Positions 33,862 to 41,022 of a DNA stretch of 64,000 nucleotides are shown here, in pieces; positions within the stretch are counted from its first letter, which is position 1; the number at the start of each line of letters is the position of its first letter. Made by a program: the position numbers and the translations under genes. This stretch comes from JADKAV01 sp041393775 (GTDB taxonomy: Bacteria > Actinomycetota > Actinomycetes > S36-B12 > UBA10799), in NCBI GenBank assembly GCA_041393775.1, contig JAWKJM010000011.1, positions 1 through 64,000 on the forward strand, given 5' to 3'. Below the pieces are notes generated by a model. It had not been told where the DNA came from. It was given only the letters and a program-made list of their open reading frames with translations, and made no database searches.

Positions 33862-35322
33862 ATGGTGCGTCGCGCGAAGATTGTCTGCACTCTCGGGCCT
33901 GCCACGGACTCCGACGAGATGATCGCAGAGCTCATCGACCGTGGTATGTCAGTGGCCCGGCTCAACTTGAGCCATGGGGCGCACGGCGCGCATCAAGCAC
34001 GCATGGAAATGGTGCGCAAGGCCGCAGATGCCGCCGGCGCCGGAGTCGCCGTACTGGCGGACCTGCAGGGTCCGAAGATCCGCCTTGGAACCTTCGAATC
34101 CGGCCCGGCCGAACTCGTGGCGGGTCAAGAGTTCATCATCACCACACGTAATGTGCCCGGTGACGTGGAGATCTGCTCGACGACCTACTCGGGCTTGCCG
34201 GCGGACGTCCGAGCAGGTGACGAGATCCTCATCGACGACGGCCACATCACCCTTGAAGCCCGCGAGGTGACCGATACCGATGTCATCTGCAAGGTCCTCA
34301 TCGGTGGCCGGATAAGCGACAGCAAGGGAATCAACCTCCCCGGTGTCGCGGTGAGCGTCCCGGCGTTGTCGGACAAGGACGTCCACGACCTGCGGTGGGC
34401 GCTGCAGTCCGGGGTGGACATCGTGGCGCTGTCATTTGTGCAGAGACCACAGGACGTCGAGGATGTGCACGCAGTCATGGAGGAGGTCGGCATCCATCGC
34501 CCGGTTCTGGCGAAGATCGAGAAGCCGCAGGCGGTGGACCACCTCGAGGCCATCATCGAGGCCTTCGACGGCATCATGGTCGCGCGGGGCGACCTGGGGG
34601 TTGAACTGCCCCTCGAACAAGTCCCGTTGGTGCAGAAACATGCGATCGAACTGTGCCGGGCGGCAGCGAAGCCGGTGATCGTGGCCACCCAAATGCTGGA
34701 CAGCATGATCACGAGCAGTCGGCCGTCTCGTGCGGAGGCCTCAGACGTGGCCAACGCGGTGCTCGATGGAGCGGACGCGCTGATGCTCAGCGGTGAGACC
34801 AGCGTGGGCGCGCATCCCGACATCGTGGTGCGGACCATGGCCACGATCATCGAGTACGTCGAAGAGCAGGCGCTGGCCTCTCTGGCGCAGTCGGCGGACA
34901 ACCGGACCGGATCCACTGCCCGGGCGATCACCCGAGCCGCCGTCGAGGTCGCCGAGGAAGTCGACGCGAAGTTCATCATCACGTTCACCGAGACCGGACT
35001 CACCCCCCGCTTGGTCTCCCGGCACCGGTCGAGGATTCCATCGCTGTGCTTCAGCCCGACCGAGCACGTGCGCAACTTCCTCGCGCTCGTTTGGGGGATC
35101 ACCCCGTACGCAGGCAAGAAGGTCCGGCACACCGACGAGTTGGTCGAGCATGTGGACATGCAGATTTCGCAGATGTCACTGGCCGAGCCTGGTGACAAAG
35201 TCGTGGTGATCGCCGGTGTCCCTCCGGGGGTTCCGGGTACAACCAACGGGATGCGGGTGCACCTGGTGGGTTCGGGCTCCTCGGGTCGCGCGGAGGAGGC
35301 AGAGGTGGCCGAGCAGGTCTGA
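33862..35322 (+). CDS. pyk: Pyruvate kinase
   Basis: A 486-residue pyruvate kinase, the last step of glycolysis, making ATP and pyruvate from PEP. The N-terminus RRAKIVCTLGPAT is typical. ARLNLSHG carries the nucleotide-binding Arg and His, KIEKPQAVDHLEAI the catalytic Lys, and VARGDLGVELP the Mg-binding Asp. VIVATQMLDSMITS and the C-terminal allosteric domain (from about residue 340) follow. The first ATG is at 33862; GTG at 33865 is an equally plausible start because of the minus-10 box spacing. It stands alone as a transcription unit between family A repeats. Confidence 0.96.
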   Translation: MVRRAKIVCTLGPATDSDEMIAELIDRGMSVARLNLSHGAHGAHQARMEMVRKAADAAGAGVAVLADLQGPKIRLGTFESGPAELVAGQEFIITTRNVPGDVEICSTTYSGLPADVRAGDEILIDDGHITLEAREVTDTDVICKVLIGGRISDSKGINLPGVAVSVPALSDKDVHDLRWALQSGVDIVALSFVQRPQDVEDVHAVMEEVGIHRPVLAKIEKPQAVDHLEAIIEAFDGIMVARGDLGVELPLEQVPLVQKHAIELCRAAAKPVIVATQMLDSMITSSRPSRAEASDVANAVLDGADALMLSGETSVGAHPDIVVRTMATIIEYVEEQALASLAQSADNRTGSTARAITRAAVEVAEEVDAKFIITFTETGLTPRLVSRHRSRIPSLCFSPTEHVRNFLALVWGITPYAGKKVRHTDELVEHVDMQISQMSLAEPGDKVVVIAGVPPGVPGTTNGMRVHLVGSGSSGRAEEAEVAEQV

Positions 35323-35439
35323 CGCCCGCCGCGGCACCACGGGGTGCTCAAAAACGCTTCCCCCCTTACCTACGGTGTCGTAACCTGTTCGTGGTCCCAC
35401 CGAACCTACCCCCGTGGCCGGAGGTCAGGATGCAGCCGG

Positions 35440-35525
35440 GGTGACCCGCAACTGCCCACCCTGCTGCTGATGCACGGGATGACCAGCAGCAGTCACACCT
35501 GGGACCGGTCATTCCTGCACTCTCG
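35440..35525 (+). pseudogene. Relic N-terminus of an alpha/beta hydrolase
   Basis: The frame reads RGDPQLPTLLLMHGMTSSSHTWDRS, which is strand 3 and the oxyanion loop (HG-x-T-x5-W) of an alpha/beta hydrolase. The similarity stops at about 35525, where family A copy A6 begins, and no nucleophile elbow is found downstream. The rest of the gene has been lost, apparently by replacement with the repeat. The fragment before it (35323-35440) contains stops in this frame and nothing else I recognise. Confidence 0.55.
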
Positions 35526-35539
35526 CAAGTCATCCTCGG

Positions 35540-35704
35540 CAGCGGCGTTCAGGCGGCAAAATGCCGGGCGAAGATCGCTCCGGTTAGAGAACGTGCACGA
35601 GGTTAGAGAAGCCACACGTGCGTTCTCTAACCTCGTGCACCTTCTCTAACCTCGCCCCGAACTCGTGGGGCTAACGAGTACACGGGCCGTTCTCGGACCA
35701 GGCC
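35540..35704 (+). repeat. Family A element, copy A6
   Basis: A full-length copy: 5' flank GCAGCGGCGTTCAGGCGG..., intact word-word arm, loop GCCACACGTGCG, inverted arm with one change (GTGCACCTTCTCTAACCTC), and a diverged 3' flank (CGAGTACACGGGCCGTTCTC, GGACCAGG). It is followed by GCGTTAGG words and a 19-bp tandem repeat. Confidence 0.87.
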
Positions 35705-35776
35705 CTGGCGCTCGCGTTAGGCTTCGACGCTCGCGTTAGGGGTCGAGGCCTGCGTTAGGGGACGCAGGGGTGAAAA

Positions 35777-35830
35777 GGCCGAACGGGAACCGCAGGGCCG
35801 AACGGGAACCGCAGGGCCGAACGGGAACGC
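35777..35830 (+). repeat. 19-bp tandem repeat, about 2.8 units
   Basis: Two complete units of GGCCGAACGGGAACCGCAG are followed by a partial third, directly after the GCGTTAGG words of copy A6. No coding function is evident. The remaining bases to 35901 show no gene. Confidence 0.8.
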
Positions 35831-35901
35831 TGGTCCAGTCGAACCCCGGGCCCAAATTCGCGGCCGGCCACCGCGAGGGCCGGTCCTCGGATCGACACCG
35901 A

Positions 35902-36390
35902 TCAGTCGACCTTGGTCCTGGCGTCCGGGTTGAGAACCCCCCACGCCACTAGTTGATCTGCCAGCGCGCCTGGGGGTTGATCGTAGATCACGGCCAGTGT
36001 CCGGAGATCATCCTGGCGGATGCTGAGAATCCGCCCGTTGTAGTCCCCGCGCTGGGCCTGGATGGCAGCTGCATAGCGGGCCAGTGGGCCCACCTTGTCG
36101 GCGGGAACCTGGCCCAATCGCTCCAGATCGAGTACCAGCCGCGCGGGTGGCTCTGCGGCCGAACCGGGGGAACTGTCAGGAAGCAGTTCACCGACCGGAA
36201 TCCCGTAGAAGTCGGCGAGCTCGGCCAGCTTCTGAACCGTGACCGCGCGATCCCCGCGCTCGTAGGAACCCACCACGACTGCTTTCCAGCGGCCCTCGGA
36301 TTTCTCCTCCACGCCGTGCAAGGAGAGCCCCTGTTGCTGGCGGACAGACCGCAGTTTGGCGCCGAGCGCTCGCGCGTACTCAGTTGCCAT
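35902..36390 (-). CDS. bldD: BldD-type cyclic-di-GMP-responsive regulator
   Basis: A 162-residue orthologue of BldD, the master repressor of development in Streptomyces. The N-terminal XRE helix-turn-helix (about 5-70) contains LSLHGVEEKSEGRWKAVVVG and YERGDRAVTVQKLAELADFY, nearly identical to the known family. The C-terminal domain carries the complete cyclic-di-GMP signature RGD-x8-RQDD at residues 114-116 and 125-128, the same positions as in the Streptomyces protein. ATG at 36390 is used; an upstream start at 36408 adds six non-conserved residues. It is divergent from pyrR, the arrangement also known in Streptomyces. Confidence 0.95.
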   Translation of the reverse strand: MATEYARALGAKLRSVRQQQGLSLHGVEEKSEGRWKAVVVGSYERGDRAVTVQKLAELADFYGIPVGELLPDSSPGSAAEPPARLVLDLERLGQVPADKVGPLARYAAAIQAQRGDYNGRILSIRQDDLRTLAVIYDQPPGALADQLVAWGVLNPDARTKVD

Positions 36391-36499
36391 GACGGTCTTC
36401 CCTCTCACGTTGGACTTCTCTGGTGTGAGGCTACGGAGAGTGATCGGCGTGAGGCAACTCGGCGGGGCCCGGTTGTGCGGCAGGCAACCGGACGGGTGA

Positions 36500-36505
36500 T
36501 AGCGT
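36500..36505 (+). promoter_or_regulatory. Minus-10 box TAGCGT of the pyr operon
   Basis: TAGCGT sits in the context GGTGATAGCGT in the bldD-pyrR spacer. A start near 36512 would place the whole PyrR-binding hairpin at the 5' end of the mRNA. Confidence 0.45.
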
Positions 36506-36520
36506 CGAGGACGAAAGCCT

Positions 36521-36557
36521 TACCTTTAACCACCGTCCAGCGAGGCGGAGAAGGAGG
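36521..36557 (+). promoter_or_regulatory. PyrR-binding RNA element in the pyr leader
   Basis: The leader contains the terminal loop TCCAGCGAGG closed by a short G/C stem (CCG 33-35 with CGG 46-48), then an internal bulge and the lower stem CCTT (36523-36526) with AAGG (36551-36554). This matches the conserved PyrR-binding hairpin (loop UCCAGNGAGG). The 3' strand of the lower stem is part of the ribosome site AAGGAGG of pyrR, so PyrR-UMP binding should block translation start. Translational control of this type has been described for mycobacteria. Confidence 0.8.
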
Positions 36558-36567
36558 GTTGGACGCG

Positions 36568-37122
36568 ATGACGCCTGACCGAGTGTTCCAAGAGTCGCTC
36601 ACCGATTCCGATATCAATCGAGCGGTGGTCCGCATCGCTCACGAAATCCTCGAACGCAACCGCGGCGCCGACGACCTCGTGCTTCTCGGCATCCCCCGGC
36701 GCGGAGTCCCGCTGGCCCAGCGGATCGCCGTTGCCATGTCCGCCATCGAAGGCCGGGACGTGCCGGCAGGTGCCCTCGACGTCGGGATGTACCGCGACGA
36801 CCTGCAACTGCGGCCTACGGTGGCCCTGCATCCCACGGTGATCCCCGGCGACGACATCACCGGGAAGACGGTGGTGCTGGTGGACGACGTCCTGTTCAGC
36901 GGACGCACCACCCGGGCTGCGATGGACGCCCTGGCCGACATCGGCCGGCCGCGAGCTGTCCAGTTGGCGGTGCTGGTGGATCGCGGCCACCGGGATCTGC
37001 CGATCCGCGCCGACTACGTGGGCAAGAACCTGCCCACCTCACGTGACGACGACGTGCAGGTATCCCTGGCCGAGACCGACGGAACCGACGCCGTTCGGCT
37101 TGTACGCGCGGGAGGGAACTGA
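36568..37122 (+). CDS. pyrR: Pyrimidine operon regulator PyrR
   Basis: A 184-residue RNA-binding protein of the phosphoribosyltransferase fold, which often keeps weak uracil phosphoribosyltransferase activity. The PRPP-binding motif VVLVDDVLFSGRTTRAA is intact (about 110-126), and VLLGIPRRGVPLAQRI and YRDDL are typical of the RNA-binding form. Start is ATG at 36568, 10 nt after AAGGAGG; a TTG at 36559 would be too close to that site. It is the first gene of the pyrimidine operon and abuts pyrB without a gap. Confidence 0.96.
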   Translation: MTPDRVFQESLTDSDINRAVVRIAHEILERNRGADDLVLLGIPRRGVPLAQRIAVAMSAIEGRDVPAGALDVGMYRDDLQLRPTVALHPTVIPGDDITGKTVVLVDDVLFSGRTTRAAMDALADIGRPRAVQLAVLVDRGHRDLPIRADYVGKNLPTSRDDDVQVSLAETDGTDAVRLVRAGGN

Positions 37123-38055
37123 ATGCGGCATCTGCTATCCACCACCGACCTCAGCCAGACGGACGCACTGTCGATCCTGGACACGGCCCGGGAACTGGCC
37201 CAAGTGGCCGACCGGCCCGTCAAGAAGTTACCCACTCTGCGCGGGCGCACCGTGGTCAACCTGTTCTTCGAGGACTCGACACGCACGCGCATCTCCTTCG
37301 AAGCCGCGGCCAAGCGGTTGTCCGCTGACGTCATCAACTTTTCCGCGAAGGGGTCGAGCCTGTCGAAAGGCGAGTCCTTGAAGGACACGGCGCTCACGTT
37401 GCAGGCCATGGGTGCCGACGCAGTCGTGATCCGGCACAACGCCAGTGGTGCGGCGCACCGGCTGGCTAACAGCGACTGGATCCACGGTGCGGTCATCAAC
37501 GCCGGTGACGGTACCCATGAGCACCCGACCCAGGCGCTGCTCGACGCGTACACGATGCGCGACCATCTGCGCGAGGGCCAAGGAACGCTGGCGGGGCTGA
37601 ACGTGGTCATCGTCGGCGATGTGCTGCACTCGCGGGTCGCCCGCTCTAACGTGTGGCTGCTCGACACGCTCGGCGCCAACGTGACGCTCGTAGCGCCTCC
37701 CACACTCCTGCCGGTCGGGGTCGACACCTGGCCGTGTCAGGTCAGTTATGACCTCGACGAGGCCATTGTCAAGGCCGACGTCGTGATGATGCTGCGGGTG
37801 CAGATGGAGCGGATGAACGCCGCCTTCTTCCCGAGCGCCCGTGAGTACTCGCGCCGCTACGGTCTGGACGTGCCACGGATGGCGTCGCTTCCCGACCACG
37901 CGCTCGTGATGCACCCGGGTCCGATGAACCGGGGGATGGAGATCGCCGCCGACGTCGCCGACTCCGGCCGGTCGGTGATCCTCGACCAGGTCACGAACGG
38001 AGTGCACGTGCGAATGGCTGTGCTGTACCTGCTGCTGGGAGGCCAAGAGTCATGA
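37123..38055 (+). CDS. pyrB: Aspartate carbamoyltransferase catalytic subunit
   Basis: A 310-residue enzyme that condenses carbamoyl phosphate with aspartate. The carbamoyl-phosphate loop is FFEDSTRTRISFE (about 46-58), the second binding loop contains KGESLKDT, and the Asp-side motif is MHPGPMNRG near the C-terminus. There is no fused regulatory chain, and no pyrI gene nearby. It starts directly after the pyrR stop and overlaps pyrC by 4 nt. Confidence 0.97.
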   Translation: MRHLLSTTDLSQTDALSILDTARELAQVADRPVKKLPTLRGRTVVNLFFEDSTRTRISFEAAAKRLSADVINFSAKGSSLSKGESLKDTALTLQAMGADAVVIRHNASGAAHRLANSDWIHGAVINAGDGTHEHPTQALLDAYTMRDHLREGQGTLAGLNVVIVGDVLHSRVARSNVWLLDTLGANVTLVAPPTLLPVGVDTWPCQVSYDLDEAIVKADVVMMLRVQMERMNAAFFPSAREYSRRYGLDVPRMASLPDHALVMHPGPMNRGMEIAADVADSGRSVILDQVTNGVHVRMAVLYLLLGGQES

Positions 38056-39341
38056 CTGTCCTTCACAACGTCCGTCCCTTGGGCGGGCAGAGCGCCGACG
38101 TGCGGATCGAGGACGGAGTCATCGCCGAGATCGGTTCCGGGCTGGGCGACGACGATTCCGTCGACGGCCGCGGTGCGGTGCTGCTGCCAGGGCTGGTCGA
38201 CCTGCATACCCATCTGCGCGAACCAGGCCGCGAGGACGCCGAAACCGTCGAGTCCGGCACCCGGGCGGCAGCGATCGGAGGGTTCACGGCCGTACACGCG
38301 ATGGCCAACACCGATCCGGTCGCCGACACCGCCGGCGTGGTCGAACAGGTGTGGCGCCTCGGCATCGAGGCCGGATACGCCGATGTGCGGCCCGTCGGGG
38401 CGGTGACGGTGGGCCTTGAGGGCAGACGTCTTGCCGAACTCGGGGCGATGGCCGACTCCGCGGCGCAGGTCCGGGTGTTCAGCGACGACGGGCACTGCGT
38501 CTCGGACGCGCAATTGATGCGGCGCGCCCTCGAGTACGTGAAGGCCTTCGACGGGGTCGTCGCGCAGCACGCGCAGGAACCGCGGCTCACCGAGGGATCC
38601 CAGATGCACGAGGGTCGACTTTCGGGCCAGCTCGGTCTCGCTGGATGGCCGGCGGTCGCTGAAGAGGCGGTCATCGCCCGTGATGTGCTCCTGGCCGAGC
38701 ACGTCGGCTCCCGCTTGCATGTCTGTCACGTCTCCACAGCCGGTTCCGTGGAGATCTTGAGGTGGGCGAAGAGCCGCGGCATCCGGGTCACCGCCGAAGT
38801 CACCCCGCACCATCTGCTGCTGACTCATGACCTGGCAGCGACCTACGACCCGATCTACAAGGTCAACCCCCCGCTGCGCGGTGACGCGGACGTGGCGGCT
38901 GTGCGCGAGGCGCTCGCCGAAGGAATCATCGACATCGTCGCCACCGACCACGCCCCGCACGCCATGGAGGACAAAGAGTGCGAGTGGGCCGCCGCGGCTT
39001 TCGGGATGCTCGGGCTGCAGACGGCGCTGTCGGTGGTCAACGAGACCATGGTCCGGCCGGGACTGCTGGACTGGGAGGCGGTGGCCCAACGGATGTCCGC
39101 CGTGCCTGCGCAGATCGGACGGGTCGCCGACCACGGCCGTCCGATCGCGGTCGGCGAGCCCGCCAACCTCACGCTGTTCGATCCCGACGCCGAATGGGAG
39201 GTGTCGGCCGCCGACATGGTCAGCCGCAGCCGCAACACGCCGTACGCCGGCATGCTTCTGCACGGACATGTGCTCGGCACCTGGCTGCGCGGGCGGCCCA
39301 CGGTTCTGGACGGCGCATTGGTGGAGTACGAAACAGTCTGA
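38052..39341 (+). CDS. pyrC: Dihydroorotase
   Basis: A 429-residue class I dihydroorotase, a Zn amidohydrolase that closes carbamoyl aspartate to dihydroorotate. Metal ligands are visible in LVDLHTHLREPG (the paired His), in HAQEP and HVCHVSTAGS, and in IVATDHAPHAMEDKE, which holds the catalytic Asp. The C-terminal beta-domain has NLTLFDPDAEWEV. Overlaps with pyrB (4 nt) and with the following membrane-protein gene (TGATG) imply coupled translation. Confidence 0.96.
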   Translation: MTVLHNVRPLGGQSADVRIEDGVIAEIGSGLGDDDSVDGRGAVLLPGLVDLHTHLREPGREDAETVESGTRAAAIGGFTAVHAMANTDPVADTAGVVEQVWRLGIEAGYADVRPVGAVTVGLEGRRLAELGAMADSAAQVRVFSDDGHCVSDAQLMRRALEYVKAFDGVVAQHAQEPRLTEGSQMHEGRLSGQLGLAGWPAVAEEAVIARDVLLAEHVGSRLHVCHVSTAGSVEILRWAKSRGIRVTAEVTPHHLLLTHDLAATYDPIYKVNPPLRGDADVAAVREALAEGIIDIVATDHAPHAMEDKECEWAAAAFGMLGLQTALSVVNETMVRPGLLDWEAVAQRMSAVPAQIGRVADHGRPIAVGEPANLTLFDPDAEWEVSAADMVSRSRNTPYAGMLLHGHVLGTWLRGRPTVLDGALVEYETV

Positions 39342-39868
39342 TGGAGATCCTGCTGGCCGCCGAATCGCAACAGGTCACCGCGTGGCCGCAGCGTCTGGCA
39401 CTCACGGTCGTCGTGCTGATCGTGATCGCACTCAGTGTGTGGGGCATGTACCGCAGTTATCAGCGCCGGGCGGCCGTCGAGTTGCCGGTCGAGCCGAGGC
39501 CATCAGATTTCGTGGCCGACATGGCGGTCGAGGGCCGCTACCTGGGAACGTCGCCGGCCGCGGACTGGATGCAGCGGGTGGCCGCCAACGGGATGGGAGC
39601 TCCGGGCAACGCGACTGCGGCCGTTGGTCGGGCCGGTGTTCTCATGACGCGGGTGGGCGAGTCCGACATCTTCATCGGAATCGACCAGATCACCGACGTC
39701 TGGGTAGGCCGGGGTGTCGCCGGGCAGGTGGCGGAGAAGGACGGCGTGGTGTTGTGGAACTGGCATGCGGGCCAGACGGCTCTGCAGTCCGGATTCCGTC
39801 CTGATGCCGCGGACGACGTGATGCACCTGGCGCAGGCGAGCCAGCGGCTCTTGGAGGAGATCGAATGA
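39341..39868 (+). CDS. Membrane-anchored protein between pyrC and carA
   Basis: A 175-residue protein with one N-terminal transmembrane helix (about 18-40, LALTVVVLIVIALSVWGMY) and a cytoplasmic beta-rich domain of about 120 residues containing RYLGTSPAADWMQRV and GESDIFIGIDQITDVWVG. The fold is probably of the PH-like type seen in transporter-labelled proteins at this position in other actinobacterial pyr operons. Its function is unknown. Start and stop both overlap the neighbours (TGATG with pyrC, ATGA with carA), so it is produced with the pyrimidine enzymes. Confidence 0.8.
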   Translation: MEILLAAESQQVTAWPQRLALTVVVLIVIALSVWGMYRSYQRRAAVELPVEPRPSDFVADMAVEGRYLGTSPAADWMQRVAANGMGAPGNATAAVGRAGVLMTRVGESDIFIGIDQITDVWVGRGVAGQVAEKDGVVLWNWHAGQTALQSGFRPDAADDVMHLAQASQRLLEEIE

Positions 39869-41022
39869 GTTTCACCATTCCGATGTTGGACGAGCCGGAC
39901 ACCGACACCGCCGATCCCGCAGTGCTGATCCTCGAGGACGGCACCGCCATGCGGGGGGAGGCCTTCGGTGCCCGCGGCAGCGTCTTCGGCGAAGCGGTCT
40001 TCGCGACCGGCATGAGTGGCTACCAGGAGACCCTGACCGACCCCTCGTACCACCGCCAGGTGGTCGTGATGACTGCCCCGCACATAGGCAACACCGGGAT
40101 GAATGCCGAGGACCCCGAGTCGGACAAGATCTGGGCAGCCGGCTACGTTGTGCGGGATCTGAGCCCGGTCGCCAGCAACTGGCGGGCCACCGAACCGCTG
40201 GGCGAGAGCCTGGCCGCGGCCGGAGTCGTCGGCGTGCGGGGGGTCGACACCCGCGCGCTCACCCGTCACCTGCGCGAACGCGGTGTCATGCGGGTCGGCT
40301 TGTTCAGCGGTGACGCACTCACGGACGCGACCACGATGCTGGACCAGGTCCAGGCATCACCCGGGATGCTCGGCGCCGACCTTTCCGCCGAGGTCAGTAC
40401 CGCGCAGCCGTATGTGGTGTCCGCGGTGGGTCGCAGCCGGTTCACGGTGGTGGCGGTGGATCTTGGGATCAAACGGATGACACCGACCCTGATGGCCGAA
40501 CGCGGGATGACGGTACATGTGGTTCCGGCCAGCGCTACCTACGACCAGATCATGTCCCTGGCCCCGGACGGGCTGTTCTTCTCCAACGGCCCGGGTGATC
40601 CCGCGACGGCCGATCATGCGGTGAGCCTGGCACGCGAGGCGCTTTCGGCGGAACTGCCCACATTCGGCATCTGCTTCGGTAACCAGATCCTCGGCCGCGC
40701 GCTGGGTTTCGGCACGTACAAACTTGCCTACGGTCACCGCGGCATCAACCAGCCCGTGCAAGATCGCACGACTGGCAAGGTCGAGGTGACGGCGCACAAC
40801 CACGGGTTCGCGGTCAAGGCCCCGCTCGATACGCACGTGGAGACCGACCATGGCCGGGTCCAGGTGAGTCACGTCTGCCTCAACGACGACGTTGTCGAAG
40901 GGCTGCAATGCCTCGACGTGCCGGCCTTCAGCGTCCAGTACCACCCGGAGGCTGCGGCCGGACCTCACGACTCCGCATACCTGTTCGATCGATTCGCGGA
41001 CATCATGGGAGGTCGGTCCTGA
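39865..41022 (+). CDS. carA: Carbamoyl phosphate synthase small subunit
   Basis: A 385-residue glutaminase subunit. The N-terminal domain has GEAVFATGMSGYQETLTDPSY, and the class I amidotransferase domain starts around residue 190. The nucleophile Cys is in FGICFGNQILGRALG, and the His/Glu pair is in FSVQYHPEAAAGPHD. A poorly conserved N-terminal extension of about 18 residues precedes ADPAVLILEDGT. It overlaps the membrane-protein gene (4 nt) and carB (1 nt, TGATG). Confidence 0.97.
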   Translation: MSFTIPMLDEPDTDTADPAVLILEDGTAMRGEAFGARGSVFGEAVFATGMSGYQETLTDPSYHRQVVVMTAPHIGNTGMNAEDPESDKIWAAGYVVRDLSPVASNWRATEPLGESLAAAGVVGVRGVDTRALTRHLRERGVMRVGLFSGDALTDATTMLDQVQASPGMLGADLSAEVSTAQPYVVSAVGRSRFTVVAVDLGIKRMTPTLMAERGMTVHVVPASATYDQIMSLAPDGLFFSNGPGDPATADHAVSLAREALSAELPTFGICFGNQILGRALGFGTYKLAYGHRGINQPVQDRTTGKVEVTAHNHGFAVKAPLDTHVETDHGRVQVSHVCLNDDVVEGLQCLDVPAFSVQYHPEAAAGPHDSAYLFDRFADIMGGRS

